Assembly (NCBI RefSeq): GCF_036010485.1
Contig: NZ_CP108568.1
Coordinates: 1,550,001 to 1,614,000, forward strand
Direction of reading: 5' to 3'
Length of the DNA: 64,000 nucleotides
Source of the DNA: Streptomyces sp. NBC_01198
Lineage (GTDB): Bacteria > Actinomycetota > Actinomycetes > Streptomycetales > Streptomycetaceae
A model generated the notes under the pieces. That model was not told where the DNA came from. It ran no database searches and saw nothing but the letters and a program-made list of their open reading frames with translations. Both the position numbers and the translations under genes were made by a program. Of this stretch, positions 46,986 to 55,844 are shown piece by piece. Position 1 is the first letter of the stretch. Each line of letters begins with the position of its first letter.

Positions 46986-47869
46986 CCCTTTCTTCGCAAT
47001 GTCGACCCCACTTCGCGCAGCAGGCCGCTCTTGGTGGCTTTGGGCGAACCCGCAAGCACGTCGTATCCGGCACGCTCGACCGATTTCAGTGCCGCACGCC
47101 CACCGCCGACGAATCCCGCGAGCAGCAGCCGAAGCCTGCCACGGACGCTACCCACCAGGGGGGTACCTTCATTCAACAGCTCGCGGGCGCGTTCGGCCTC
47201 GAACGCGACCAGTGCTTTCACCTGCGGGGCCGCCTGCGGTGCTGCCAGGTCGGCCTCATCCACGGCGTAGCGTTTCATGTCCTCCGCCGGGAGATACACC
47301 CGGTCCCTGCCAAGGTCCTCCGCGACGTCCTGGAGGTGCTCGACGATCTGCAGCGCGGTGCACACCGCGTCGGACCAGCGGACCCGTTCCGGCGTCGAGG
47401 TGCCGGTGATGGACAGCACCAGCCGGCCGACCGGATTGGCGGACAGTTCGCAGTACGCGAGCAGGTCGTCATACGTCCCGTAGCGGGCCACCTGCTGGTC
47501 CTGGCGGTTGGCCGCGATCAGGCCGAGGAAGGGGTCGGGGGTCAGGTCGCAGCGGCGGACGGTGGGTTGCAGGGCGAGCAGCAGCGGGTGGGTCGGGGTG
47601 CCGTCGAAGACCCGCCGCAGGTCCGCCTCGAAGGCGTCCAGCATCGCGATCCTGTCGCCGGCCGCGGCCGGGTCGAGGCCCAGCCGCGCCGCGTCGTGGC
47701 GGCCGCCGCCGGCCAGGTCGCCGTCGCCGATGTCGTCCACCAGCCGGGCGAAGCCGTAGACCGCCATCAGGTCCTGCCGCCACGCTCGGGGCAGGAAGAC
47801 CGGGGCCACCGGGAAGTTCTCGCGCGCGGCCTTGTCCAGCACGGCCCGGGACGTGTCGTCCCCGGTCAC
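46982..47869 (-). CDS. hpnC: Hydroxysqualene synthase
   Basis: The 295-residue squalene/phytoene synthase-like enzyme turns presqualene diphosphate into hydroxysqualene. The motifs are YGFARLVDDIGDGDLA and LQIVEHLQDVAEDLGRDRVY, followed by YLPAEDMKRY. HpnC proteins typically have the less acidic second motif seen here. GTG 47869 begins the protein just before the conserved RENFPVAPVFLPR block. It is the first gene of the hopanoid operon, so the operon promoter should lie in the 310 bp upstream. Confidence 0.92.
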   Translation of the reverse strand: MTGDDTSRAVLDKAARENFPVAPVFLPRAWRQDLMAVYGFARLVDDIGDGDLAGGGRHDAARLGLDPAAAGDRIAMLDAFEADLRRVFDGTPTHPLLLALQPTVRRCDLTPDPFLGLIAANRQDQQVARYGTYDDLLAYCELSANPVGRLVLSITGTSTPERVRWSDAVCTALQIVEHLQDVAEDLGRDRVYLPAEDMKRYAVDEADLAAPQAAPQVKALVAFEAERARELLNEGTPLVGSVRGRLRLLLAGFVGGGRAALKSVERAGYDVLAGSPKATKSGLLREVGSTLRRKG

Positions 47870-48180
47870 CGCGAGCTGCCCGGCGGCAAGGCGGGATACG
47901 TGCCCCGGAGCAGGATGGTCCCGTTCGTCATGGCCGCCACATCCCCCGTTCTACACCGCCCGGTCGGATCTTCCCATTTCGGACACGCCGCCGCGCCGGG
48001 CGTCGCACACCCGGTATCGATCATCAGAGGGCTCCCAGCACCGGTACAGCTTACGTCGGGCCACTGTCCGGCGTACGCCGGGGGCGCGAAGCACACTACC
48101 TGCCACAACACGACGATCCCCGCCGGATCATCCGGCGGGGACCGTCGTCTTTCGCGCCGCCGCGGCGCGAGGTGTCGCGG
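47870..48180 (-). other. Promoter region of the hopanoid operon
   Basis: No gene is seen in these 310 bp. The part near hpnC should hold the promoter of the hopanoid operon, but I cannot assign boxes. The far part holds the terminator of the upstream export operon. Confidence 0.5.
48110..48148 (-). terminator. Strong terminator of the export operon
   Basis: A 19-bp stem with one mismatch is formed by 48110-48128 and 48130-48148 (core TCCCCGCCGGAT/ATCCGGCGGGGA). It lies 32 bp beyond the ATPase gene stop and isolates the export operon from the hopanoid operon. Confidence 0.8.
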
Positions 48181-48987
48181 CTACTTGGTGTGTGCCTCGT
48201 AGGCCTTGATGACATCGTCGGTCGGGCCGTCCATCAGCAGCTCGCCCTTCTCCAGCCACACCACCCGGTCGCACGTGTCACGGATGGAGTTGTTGTTGTG
48301 GCTCACCAGGAAGACGGTGCCGGCCTCCTTGCGCAGCTCCCGGATCCGCGCCTCCGAGCGGCGCTGGAAGGCCCGGTCGCCGGTGGCCAGCGCCTCGTCG
48401 ATCATCAGCACGTCATGGTTCTTGGCCGCCGCGATCGAGAAGCGCAGCCGGGCCGCCATGCCGGAGGAGTACGTGCGCATCGGCAGCGAGATGAAGTCGC
48501 CCTTCTCGTTGATCCCGGAGAAGTCGACGATCCCCTGATACCGCGAGCGCACCTCCTCCTGCGACATGCCCATCGCCAGACCGCCGAGCAGCACGTTGGT
48601 GGACCCGGTGAGGTCGTTCATCAGCGCCGCGTTCACGCCGAGCAGCGACGGCTGGCCGTCGGTGTAGATCTTTCCGCTCTCGGGCGGCAGCAGGCCGGCG
48701 ATGGCCCGCAGGATGGTGGACTTGCCCGAGCCGTTCGAGCCGATGATGCCGATCGCCTCGCCGCGGTAGGCGGTGAAGCTCACCCCGCGCACCGCGTGCA
48801 CCCGGCGGACGTTCGGTGAGCCGCGGCGCAGCAGCAGCCGGCCGAGCGCGGCGGTGGCACTGCCCTTGCCGGTGCCGGCGCCGTAGACCTTGTAGACGAT
48901 GTGCACATCGTCGACGATCACCGTCGGGATGCGGGCATCGGCCGTCTGCGTGGGTGACGCGACAGGCTGCTGCTCAGCCACGGCCAT
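48181..48987 (-). CDS. ABC exporter ATPase (TagH/Wzt-like)
   Basis: The 268-residue nucleotide-binding subunit has Walker A GSNGSGKST, the signature region MRTYSSGMAARLRFSIAAAK, Walker B DVLMIDEALATGD and switch His in LVSHNNNS. The spacing and the ALATGD sequence are typical of polysaccharide/teichoic acid exporters. It lacks the C-terminal carbohydrate-recognition domain of Wzt. Its start overlaps the permease stop by 14 nt. It powers export of the lipid-linked product probably made by the upstream genes of this operon. Confidence 0.9.
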   Translation of the reverse strand: MAVAEQQPVASPTQTADARIPTVIVDDVHIVYKVYGAGTGKGSATAALGRLLLRRGSPNVRRVHAVRGVSFTAYRGEAIGIIGSNGSGKSTILRAIAGLLPPESGKIYTDGQPSLLGVNAALMNDLTGSTNVLLGGLAMGMSQEEVRSRYQGIVDFSGINEKGDFISLPMRTYSSGMAARLRFSIAAAKNHDVLMIDEALATGDRAFQRRSEARIRELRKEAGTVFLVSHNNNSIRDTCDRVVWLEKGELLMDGPTDDVIKAYEAHTK

Positions 48988-49912
48988 ACTGCTCCTCCGC
49001 CTTCCAGAAGTAGATGTAGCCGCCGGCGCCCGCCAGTACCGCCCAGCCCACCGCGCTGATCCACACGTGCGGCGGCATCTGCGAGGAGGTGACGCTGTCG
49101 ATCAGTGCGAACCGGGCCAGGTCGATGTAGACCGCGGCAGGGTTGATGTCCAGCAGGATCCGGACGTAGTGCGGGGCGTGCGAGGTCAGGTTCTCGATGC
49201 TGTACATGACGCCCGAGGTGTACATCCAGGTGCGGAGCATGAACGGCATCAGCTGTGCCAGGTCGGTCATCTTGCTGCCCAGCCGGGCCACGATCATCGC
49301 CAGGCCCGTGTTGAAGATCCACTGGGTGATCAGCGCCGGGATGATCAGCAGCCAGGAGGCGTCGGGCACCTCACCGGTCATCAGCACGATCGCGATGAGC
49401 ACGAACATCGACATCATCAGCTGCTGGAGCTGCATCAGCGTGAAGGCGATGGGCATCGAGGCCCGCGGGAAGTGCAGCGCCCGGATCAGCCCGAGGTTGC
49501 CGGCCACCGCCCGGACGCCGCTCATCACCGAGGACTGCGTGAAGGTGAAGATGAAGATGCCGGTGACCAGGAAGGCGATGAAGTTGTCGACGCCCTTTCT
49601 GGTCCCGATCAGCACACCGAAGATCAGGTAGTAGACGGCCGCGTTCAGCAGCGGCGTCATGACCTGCCAGAGCTGGCCGAGGCGGGCCTGGGTGTACTGC
49701 GCCGCAGTACGCGCCTTGGCGAACTCGTTGATGAAATGTCGGCGGCCCCACAGCTGCCGGGTGTATTCCGCCAGCCCCGGACGGGCACCGCTGACGGTCA
49801 GCCCGTACTTGGCAGCGAGCTGGGAGGGACTGAGGCCGTCATCGGCCGTGGGTGCGGGTGGGGCACCGACGGCGACCGCACCATTGTGCGTTGTCTCGCT
49901 CACAGTTGACAC
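48974..49912 (-). CDS. ABC exporter permease (TagG/Wzm-like)
   Basis: The 312-residue ABC-2 type permease has six predicted membrane helices (for example AAVYYLIFGVLIG, FIAFLVTGIFIFTFTQSS, LMMSMFVLIAIVLMTGEV). The cytosolic lead-in helix TQARLGQLWQVMTPLLNA is typical of O-antigen and teichoic acid exporters. GTG 49912 is chosen for the GAGGAC 6 nt upstream; another GTG lies 9 nt further in. It forms the transporter with the ATPase downstream. The exported substrate is unknown. Confidence 0.9.
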   Translation of the reverse strand: MSTVSETTHNGAVAVGAPPAPTADDGLSPSQLAAKYGLTVSGARPGLAEYTRQLWGRRHFINEFAKARTAAQYTQARLGQLWQVMTPLLNAAVYYLIFGVLIGTRKGVDNFIAFLVTGIFIFTFTQSSVMSGVRAVAGNLGLIRALHFPRASMPIAFTLMQLQQLMMSMFVLIAIVLMTGEVPDASWLLIIPALITQWIFNTGLAMIVARLGSKMTDLAQLMPFMLRTWMYTSGVMYSIENLTSHAPHYVRILLDINPAAVYIDLARFALIDSVTSSQMPPHVWISAVGWAVLAGAGGYIYFWKAEEQYGRG

Positions 49913-49984
49913 TTTCGTCCTCAAGGTGCGCGCCGGGTGCAGGGGATTCCCGGGCTGCGCCTGATGCTCTCAGGTCCGAGCTTG

Positions 49985-50869
49985 TCAGATGATCGGGGGT
50001 CGGCCCAGCCGGGTCAACCGCCAGACCGTCCGCCATTTCATCGGCCGCCGCTCACCGCAGTCAGTGGCCCATCCCTCGCGGAAGCCGCCGAGCCAGGCGC
50101 GCAGCGCCGGACCGGACGGCCGCCGCAGCAGCGTCAGGGCGAACCACACTCCGAGGTAGACCGGGACCAGCAGCCACGGCAGGTTGCGCCGGGCCAGCCA
50201 CACCCGGTTGCGGGCCACCATCCGGTGGTAGACCGCGTGCCGGGCCGGCGAGGTGGTCGGGTGGTGCAGTACGAGGTCGGAACGGTAGTCGATCATCCAG
50301 CCCGCGTCGAGCGCGCGCCAGGCGAGGTCGGTCTCCTCGTGGGCGTAGAAGAACTCCGCCGGCAGCGGACCGACCTGCTGGATCACCGTGCTGCGGACGG
50401 CGCAGGCGCCGCCGAGGAAGGTGGTGACGCGGGAGTTGCGCATCGGGTCGGCGGCGCGCAGCCGGGGGACGTGGCGGCGCTGGGTGATCCCGGTGTCGGG
50501 GTCGGCGATCCGGAAGCTGATGATGCCCAGCTGCGGGTCGGCGGTGAAGGCGGCCCTGACCAGCTCGGCGGTGTCGTCGCCGGGCAGCAGGCCGTCGTCG
50601 TCGAGGAAGAGCACCACGTCGACGTCGGCGGCGTCCGGGCCGAACAGCTCGATGCCGGCGTTGCGGCCGCCTGGGATGCCCAGATTCTCCGGCAGTTCCG
50701 CGGTGCGGATCCCGTCGGGCAGCTCCGGCAGCGGGGAGCCGTTGCCGACGACGGCGACGTCGACCCGGGGCCCCTGCTGCTTGGCGACCGAGTCCAGCAG
50801 GTCCTGGAGCTCGGCCGGCCGGTTGCCCATCGTGATGACGACCGCGCCGACCTTCAGCGGTTCGCTCAT
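49985..50869 (-). CDS. GT2-family glycosyltransferase
   Basis: The 294-residue GT-A enzyme begins KVGAVVITMGNRPAELQDLL. It has the metal-binding VVLFLDDDGLLPGDD, the acceptor region FLGGACAVRSTVIQQVG and the base motif YAHEETDLAWRALDAGW. This resembles rhamnosyl/galactofuranosyl-type GT2 enzymes. A C-terminal hydrophobic patch (WLLVPVYLGVWFALTLL) may sit at the membrane. It starts 7 bp after the CDP-alcohol phosphotransferase gene. It probably adds a sugar to the lipid-linked product before export. Confidence 0.88.
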   Translation of the reverse strand: MSEPLKVGAVVITMGNRPAELQDLLDSVAKQQGPRVDVAVVGNGSPLPELPDGIRTAELPENLGIPGGRNAGIELFGPDAADVDVVLFLDDDGLLPGDDTAELVRAAFTADPQLGIISFRIADPDTGITQRRHVPRLRAADPMRNSRVTTFLGGACAVRSTVIQQVGPLPAEFFYAHEETDLAWRALDAGWMIDYRSDLVLHHPTTSPARHAVYHRMVARNRVWLARRNLPWLLVPVYLGVWFALTLLRRPSGPALRAWLGGFREGWATDCGERRPMKWRTVWRLTRLGRPPII

Positions 50870-50876
50870 GCCCGCC

Positions 50877-51656
50877 TCACTTCAGCCTGCTGGACGCGAG
50901 CACCGATACGAGATGCAGCAGGGTCTGCACCAGTGCGATTCCGGCCAGGACGGCGACCCCGAGCCGGGTGAAGAACAGGTCGCCGCGGACCTGGTCGGCG
51001 AAGGCCAGCACCAGGATCAGCAGCGAGGCCTCGACGCCGAGCACCAGCCGGTGGAACTGCAGGGCCGCGGCCGCCCTGCGGGCCAGCGCGAGACCGGAGG
51101 AGCGCGGCTCCGAGGCGGTCTCCTTGACCGGCGGCAGGCCGCCCTGGTGGCGGGCGACGCCGACCAGGTCGGTCTCGGCCTTGATCAGTATCGCGCCGAG
51201 TGCGGCGAGGGTGCCGAGGAAGGCCCACAGCCAGTCGATCCGGCCGTCGCCCCACAGGTCGGCGGCGCGCATGCCGAAGCCGACCAGGACGGCGGCGTCG
51301 CACAGGTAGGCGCCGACCCGGTCGAGGTAGACGCCGCTGAGCGAGAACTGCTGCTTCCAGCGGGCGATCTCGCCGTCGACGCAGTCGAGCAGCAGGTACA
51401 GCTGCACCATCAGCACGCCGAGCACGGCGCCGGTGATCCCCGGCACGAGCAGCGCCGGGGCGGCGAGCACGCCGAAGACGGTCATCAGGTACGTGAGCTG
51501 GTTGGGCGTGATCCGGGTGGGCGCCAGGTGCCGGTCTATGCGCAGCGAGAGCTCGCGCATGTAGAGCCGGCCGGCCCAGTGCTCGCCGCTGCGCCGGTCC
51601 TTGACCCCCGGGGGGTGAACGACCGGGCGCAGTTCAGCTACTGATGGTTTTGGCAT
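50877..51656 (-). CDS. CDP-alcohol phosphotransferase family protein, last motif Asp replaced
   Basis: The 259-residue membrane protein has about six helices and the family motif DCVDGEIARWKQQFSLSG followed by VYLDRVGA. The canonical motif is D-x2-DG-x2-AR-x8-G-x3-D-x3-D. Here the final, catalytic-base Asp is Ala (codon GCC), with another Asp four residues on (YLCD). Either a nearby residue takes over or the protein has a different chemistry. It overlaps the dehydrogenase gene by 23 nt. It may transfer a polyol phosphate from its CDP form to a lipid acceptor. Confidence 0.84.
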   Translation of the reverse strand: MPKPSVAELRPVVHPPGVKDRRSGEHWAGRLYMRELSLRIDRHLAPTRITPNQLTYLMTVFGVLAAPALLVPGITGAVLGVLMVQLYLLLDCVDGEIARWKQQFSLSGVYLDRVGAYLCDAAVLVGFGMRAADLWGDGRIDWLWAFLGTLAALGAILIKAETDLVGVARHQGGLPPVKETASEPRSSGLALARRAAAALQFHRLVLGVEASLLILVLAFADQVRGDLFFTRLGVAVLAGIALVQTLLHLVSVLASSRLK

Positions 51657-52695
51657 AGTCGGCGTATGCGTCCCTGATCTCGGTGGCGGACAGGTCGAGG
51701 TGTTCCAGGATGGTGAAGCGGCCGGGGCGGGTCTGCGGGGCGTAGTGCACCGCCTGCGCGAACTCCGCCTCGGTGAAGCCCATCTCCGCGGGCAGCACCG
51801 GCAGCCCGTGCCGGCGCAGCGTCTCGGCGAGCAGGCCCGCCTCTTCCGGCGCCCCGCGCAGGTGCATGGCGAAGGCGGCGCCGAGGCCGACCTGCTCGCC
51901 GTGCGCGGCGGCCCGTTTGGGGAAGAGCAGGTCGAAGGCGTGGCTGATCTCGTGGCAGGCGCCGGAGGACGGCCGGGTGTCGCCGCTGATCGACATGGCG
52001 ATACCGGAGAGCACCAGGCCCTCGGCCAGCGTGCCGAGGAAGGCGTCGTCGCCGATGCCCCCGGGGTGCCGCAGGACGGCCTCGCCGGCGCTGCGGGCCA
52101 TCGCGGCGGCCAGTCCGTCGACCCGCTCGCCGGTCTCGCGGTGCGAGAGCTCCCAGTCGGCGATGGCCGACAGGTTGGACACCGCGTCGCCGATCCCGGC
52201 CCGTACGTAGCGGGCCGGTGCCTCCCTTATGACGTCGAGGTCCACGACCACGGCGATCGGGGTGGGGACGCCGTAGGAGCCGCGGCCGTTGTCGTTGTCC
52301 AGCGTGGAGACCGGGGAGCAGATGCCGTCGTGCGAGAGGTTGGTGGCGACCGCGACCATGGGCAGGCCCACCCGGGCGGCGGCGTATTTGGTGACGTCGA
52401 TGATCTTGCCGCCGCCCAGGCCGACGACCGCGTCGTAGCGGTTGCCCCGGATGGCGTCGGCGAGCGTGACGGCGGCGTCGATGGTGCCGCCGCAGACCTC
52501 GAACCAGTCGGCTCCCGGCAGTTCCGGCTCCAGGGACGCGCGCAGCCGGGCACCCGAGCCGTCGCTGACGGCGAGGGCGAGCTTGCCGGAGGTGGAGATG
52601 CGCTGGTCGGCCAGCAGCCGGGACAGGTCGGCGAGCGCGCCCGCCCGGATGTCGACGACGACCGGCGAGGGGATCAGCCGGGTCAGTACAGGCAC
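51634..52695 (-). CDS. Glycerol-1-phosphate dehydrogenase-like iron-containing alcohol dehydrogenase
   Basis: The 353-residue NAD(P)-dependent enzyme resembles archaeal EgsA and bacterial AraM. The cofactor loop is AVVGLGGGKIIDVTKYAA, then VAVATNLSHDGICSPVSTL. Metal ligands lie in VRAGIGDAVSNLSAI (Asp), GACHEISHAFDLLFPKR (His) and AHGEQVGLGAAFAM (His). Such enzymes reduce dihydroxyacetone phosphate to sn-glycerol 1-phosphate, though some act on other ketose phosphates. It overlaps genes on both sides. In this operon it probably supplies the polyol phosphate that the nucleotidyltransferase activates. Confidence 0.86.
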   Translation of the reverse strand: MPVLTRLIPSPVVVDIRAGALADLSRLLADQRISTSGKLALAVSDGSGARLRASLEPELPGADWFEVCGGTIDAAVTLADAIRGNRYDAVVGLGGGKIIDVTKYAAARVGLPMVAVATNLSHDGICSPVSTLDNDNGRGSYGVPTPIAVVVDLDVIREAPARYVRAGIGDAVSNLSAIADWELSHRETGERVDGLAAAMARSAGEAVLRHPGGIGDDAFLGTLAEGLVLSGIAMSISGDTRPSSGACHEISHAFDLLFPKRAAAHGEQVGLGAAFAMHLRGAPEEAGLLAETLRRHGLPVLPAEMGFTEAEFAQAVHYAPQTRPGRFTILEHLDLSATEIRDAYADYAKTISS

Positions 52696-53435
52696 GCGAT
52701 CTCCCGGCCCTTGGCGAGGTCGTCGTCGTTGTCGATCTCGACCCAGGCGACGTCCCCGATCGGTGCGACGTCCACGGTCAGGCCGCGGTCGACCATCTCC
52801 TGGTAGCCGTCCTCGTAGTACAGGCCGGGGTCGCGCTCGAAGGTCGCCTTGAGGGCGTCGGCGAGGTCGGCCGCCGCCTCGGCCTCGATGAGGGTCACCC
52901 CGATGTACTCACCGGTGGCCTCGGCCGGGTCCATCAGCTTGGTGATCCGCCGCACGCCCTTGCCGGGGGCGGCGACGACCTTCATCTCCTCGTCCGCGAG
53001 CGCCTTGACGGTGTCCAGCGCGAGGATCACCCGCCGGCCCTCACCGCGGGCGGCGAGCAGGGTCTGCTCCACCGAGACCGGGTGCACGGTGTCGCCGTTG
53101 GCCAGAATCGCACCCTGGCTCAGGACGTCACGGGCGCACCAGAGGGAGTACGCGTTGTTCCACTCCTCGGCCTTGTCGTTGTCGATCAGGGTCAGCGGGA
53201 GTCCGTAACGTGCCTCCAGCTCCGCTTTGCGCGCGTAGACCGCTTCCCTGCGGTAGCCGACGACGATCGCGGCCTCGGTGAGTCCGACCGCGGCGAAGTT
53301 GGCCAGCGTCAGGTCGAGCACGGTCAGGCTGTCGCGCGCGCCCTCCGGGCCGACCGGGACCAGCGCCTTGGGCAGCGTGTCGGTGTGGGGACGCAGGCGC
53401 CTGCCTGCGCCGGCCGCCAGCACGAGGCCGATCAT
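52683..53435 (-). CDS. Sugar/polyol-phosphate nucleotidyltransferase
   Basis: The 250-residue Rossmann-like enzyme has the classic start IGLVLAAGAGRRLRPHTDTL with PKALVPV. Catalytic residues lie near AILANGDTVHPV (metal Asp) and VAWVEIDNDDDLAKG at the end. The product resembles the cytidylyltransferase half of the IPCT/DIPPS enzymes and CDP-polyol synthases. ATG 53435 overlaps the DUF5941 gene by 4 nt. It likely makes the CDP-activated polyol used by the two CDP-alcohol phosphotransferases of the operon. Confidence 0.88.
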   Translation of the reverse strand: MIGLVLAAGAGRRLRPHTDTLPKALVPVGPEGARDSLTVLDLTLANFAAVGLTEAAIVVGYRREAVYARKAELEARYGLPLTLIDNDKAEEWNNAYSLWCARDVLSQGAILANGDTVHPVSVEQTLLAARGEGRRVILALDTVKALADEEMKVVAAPGKGVRRITKLMDPAEATGEYIGVTLIEAEAAADLADALKATFERDPGLYYEDGYQEMVDRGLTVDVAPIGDVAWVEIDNDDDLAKGREIACLY

Positions 53436-55543
53436 GCGGGTTCTCCTGATTCGTCGTGTACGGCGGCGGCGGCCCCCGAGGACACCCAGAAGCGGATGCT
53501 CTCTGTGAGGACCAGCAGCGCGATGGCGATGGCGAGCACCGTCAGCGTGACCGTCAAGCCCGTGCGGTGCGCGGCGACGGCGGCCGCCAGGGCCACGATC
53601 AGCGTGCGGCCCTCGTGGCCGCCCGCGCTGCGCACCACGGCCCGTGGCGGCGCTCCGGCACCACCGCGTATGCGGTACACCGTGTCGTAGTGATGGTAGG
53701 CGACCGCGGCAACCAGTCCGAAAGCAGCGGGCAACGCTCCGTTCACATCGGAGACCGCGGCGAGCGCCAGCACCGTGCCGTACTCCCCCGCCCTGAACAG
53801 CGGCGGCACCAGCCAGTCCAGCGCGCCCTTCAGCCGCTGCGCGACGGCGAAGGCCGAGGTGAGGACGTACAGCCCGGCGGCGATCACCGGATACCAGCTG
53901 CCGTGCGGGGCCAGCGCGGCCGTCGCGGCCACCGCGGCGGCGCCGAGCGCAGCCACCGCGGGCGCCGCGAAGGCCGGCGTCCGGCGGGCGAGCGGGCGCA
54001 GCACACCGGACAGGGCCTCGGCGAGCGGGCCGCTGTCGCCCAGGTCGTCCAGCGCCCGCGCGGCACGGTCGGTACGGCTGGCCCGGCGGGTCAGCGAGCG
54101 GAGCACCCGGCCAGCGGTGGTGTAGCAGGCGGCCAGCGCGCAGCCGACCAGCAGCACCACGAAGGTGATCCGGGGGGTGCTGACCGCGGTCAGTACCGCT
54201 ATCAGCGCCCACCGCTCGCCGATCGGCAGCACTACCATCCGGCGCACCCAGACCGTCCAGCCGACGCTGTCCAGCTTGTCGGACAGCGCTGCGGTGGGGC
54301 TGGTGTTCGCGGTGGCGTCGTGGTTGGCCTCGTTGAAGGCGAAGTCCACGACGTGGCGGCAGGTCTGGAGCACCATGGCGCCCAGCGCCAGCGCCCACAC
54401 GTCGTCGCCGCCGCGGGCGGCACCCAGGGCGAGGCCGGCGTAGTAGGCGTACTCCTTGGCCCGGTCGAAGGTGGCGTCAAGCCAGGCGCCGAGCGTCGAA
54501 TACTGCAGCGAGTAGCGGGCCAGCTGCCCGTCGGTGCAGTCCAGCACGAACGAGCCGAGGAGCAGCACGCCCGCCGCGACGAATCCGGCGCGGGTGCCGG
54601 TGGCCGCGCAGCCGGCAGCGATCAGCGCCACCAGCAGCGAGGCGGTGGTGACCTGGTTCGGGGTCAGCCCGCGGCGGGCGCACCAGCGGGCCAGGTAGCG
54701 CGAGTAGGGGCTGATGCAGTGGGTGGTGAAGAATCCGTCGCGGGCCTTGACCGCGCTGCGCAGCCGCACGGACTCCTCGTCCACGGCGCCGATCGCGGCG
54801 ACCGCGGCCTCGACCGCGGTCCGGTCGGTGGGCACCTCGGCGACCAGCACGCCAAGCTCGGGCCGGTGCGGCTGCTCGCCGGCCGCCTCCAGGGCGGTGG
54901 CCAGCGCGTCGGGCAGCACGTCGACCGCGGCGCCGCGGCGGGGGGCCGGCAGCGGTACGGCCGCGCCCTGCGCGGGAACGGTGGCGGTCTCGGTGGTCGT
55001 CCCCGCGGCGGTCACCGTCGAGGTGGCGGTCGCGCCGCCGGTCGTGGGACCGGGCGCCGTCGCGGCGCCGACCGCGGCGTCCCCGGCGGCACTCCGCGCG
55101 CCGCCGTGGGCGGACGGTCCGCCAGGGACGTCCGCCAGGGCCCGGACCAGGGCGGCGCGGGCGGCCGGACGGGCGGTCAGGGCGCCGGGGACCGCCGCGG
55201 CGTCGAACCGCGGGTCGGTCAGGGCCAGCCGCAGCGCGTGCCGGTGGCCGCGGAAGCGGCGGTCCACCACGGCCACCCGGTCGCCGGCCGGAACCGCTTC
55301 GAGCCGGGCCGCGACGGCGTCCGGCGTGTCAGCCTCGACGACCTGGAACCCCAGCGCCCGCAGGTCGTCGGTCAGCGGTGACGACGAACCCGCGGCGGGG
55401 GGGCCGGTGAGAATAGCGGTCGGCAGAGGAACCCACTCCCTGGAAGCGTGCGGAGACCGTGCCCGCGGGCGGTCGGCGGCATAGGAGCCGGGCCGCCCGG
55501 CACGACGGCAGAGGCTATCGGATGAACGATGGCGGCCGTTCAC
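53432..55543 (-). CDS. DUF5941 CDP-alcohol phosphotransferase
   Basis: The 703-residue protein has a soluble N-terminal domain (about 40-265), a central Ala/Thr/Gly linker (150-195) and a membrane domain with the complete CDP-alcohol phosphotransferase motif: DCTDGQLAR (335-343), Gly352, Asp356 and Asp360. About ten membrane helices follow. The block AVKARDGFFTTHCISPYSRY just before the membrane part recalls DIPP synthase. Homology starts near residue 40 (LPTAILTG), so GTG 55543 is probably upstream of the true start. CTG 55426, 9 nt after GGGAG, is a candidate. It is the first gene of the export operon. Confidence 0.82.
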   Translation of the reverse strand: MNGRHRSSDSLCRRAGRPGSYAADRPRARSPHASREWVPLPTAILTGPPAAGSSSPLTDDLRALGFQVVEADTPDAVAARLEAVPAGDRVAVVDRRFRGHRHALRLALTDPRFDAAAVPGALTARPAARAALVRALADVPGGPSAHGGARSAAGDAAVGAATAPGPTTGGATATSTVTAAGTTTETATVPAQGAAVPLPAPRRGAAVDVLPDALATALEAAGEQPHRPELGVLVAEVPTDRTAVEAAVAAIGAVDEESVRLRSAVKARDGFFTTHCISPYSRYLARWCARRGLTPNQVTTASLLVALIAAGCAATGTRAGFVAAGVLLLGSFVLDCTDGQLARYSLQYSTLGAWLDATFDRAKEYAYYAGLALGAARGGDDVWALALGAMVLQTCRHVVDFAFNEANHDATANTSPTAALSDKLDSVGWTVWVRRMVVLPIGERWALIAVLTAVSTPRITFVVLLVGCALAACYTTAGRVLRSLTRRASRTDRAARALDDLGDSGPLAEALSGVLRPLARRTPAFAAPAVAALGAAAVAATAALAPHGSWYPVIAAGLYVLTSAFAVAQRLKGALDWLVPPLFRAGEYGTVLALAAVSDVNGALPAAFGLVAAVAYHHYDTVYRIRGGAGAPPRAVVRSAGGHEGRTLIVALAAAVAAHRTGLTVTLTVLAIAIALLVLTESIRFWVSSGAAAAVHDESGEPA

Positions 55544-55844
55544 CGACTATTCGCCCAGACTTGGTGCGCACGGTGTGATCATCATGCGCGATCGGCGCCG
55601 CCCCGACAACCAGCATCCCCCGTACGCCGTACGAGTGACCGCGAGACGTCTTCGGCTACCCCTTCCGCGTGGCTCATCACCGCAGGTCATCGCACATGAC
55701 AACGGTCTCCAGTACCGGCTTGCCCACCGTGGGTGACCGGTGTTGACTGACCGCCGCGGCCGGAAAAGCCCGAACCGGGGAATCCGACGGCGGCCCGGAC
55801 TACAGAACGGCACACCACCGCGCAAAAGGGAAGGGGACGCGCCG
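55544..55844 (+). other. Divergent promoter region
   Basis: These 300 bp separate the export operon from the cation efflux gene. Promoters for both should lie here; TTGACT at about 55743 is a possible -35 box for the efflux gene. I see no gene and no clear metal-regulator site. Confidence 0.45.
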
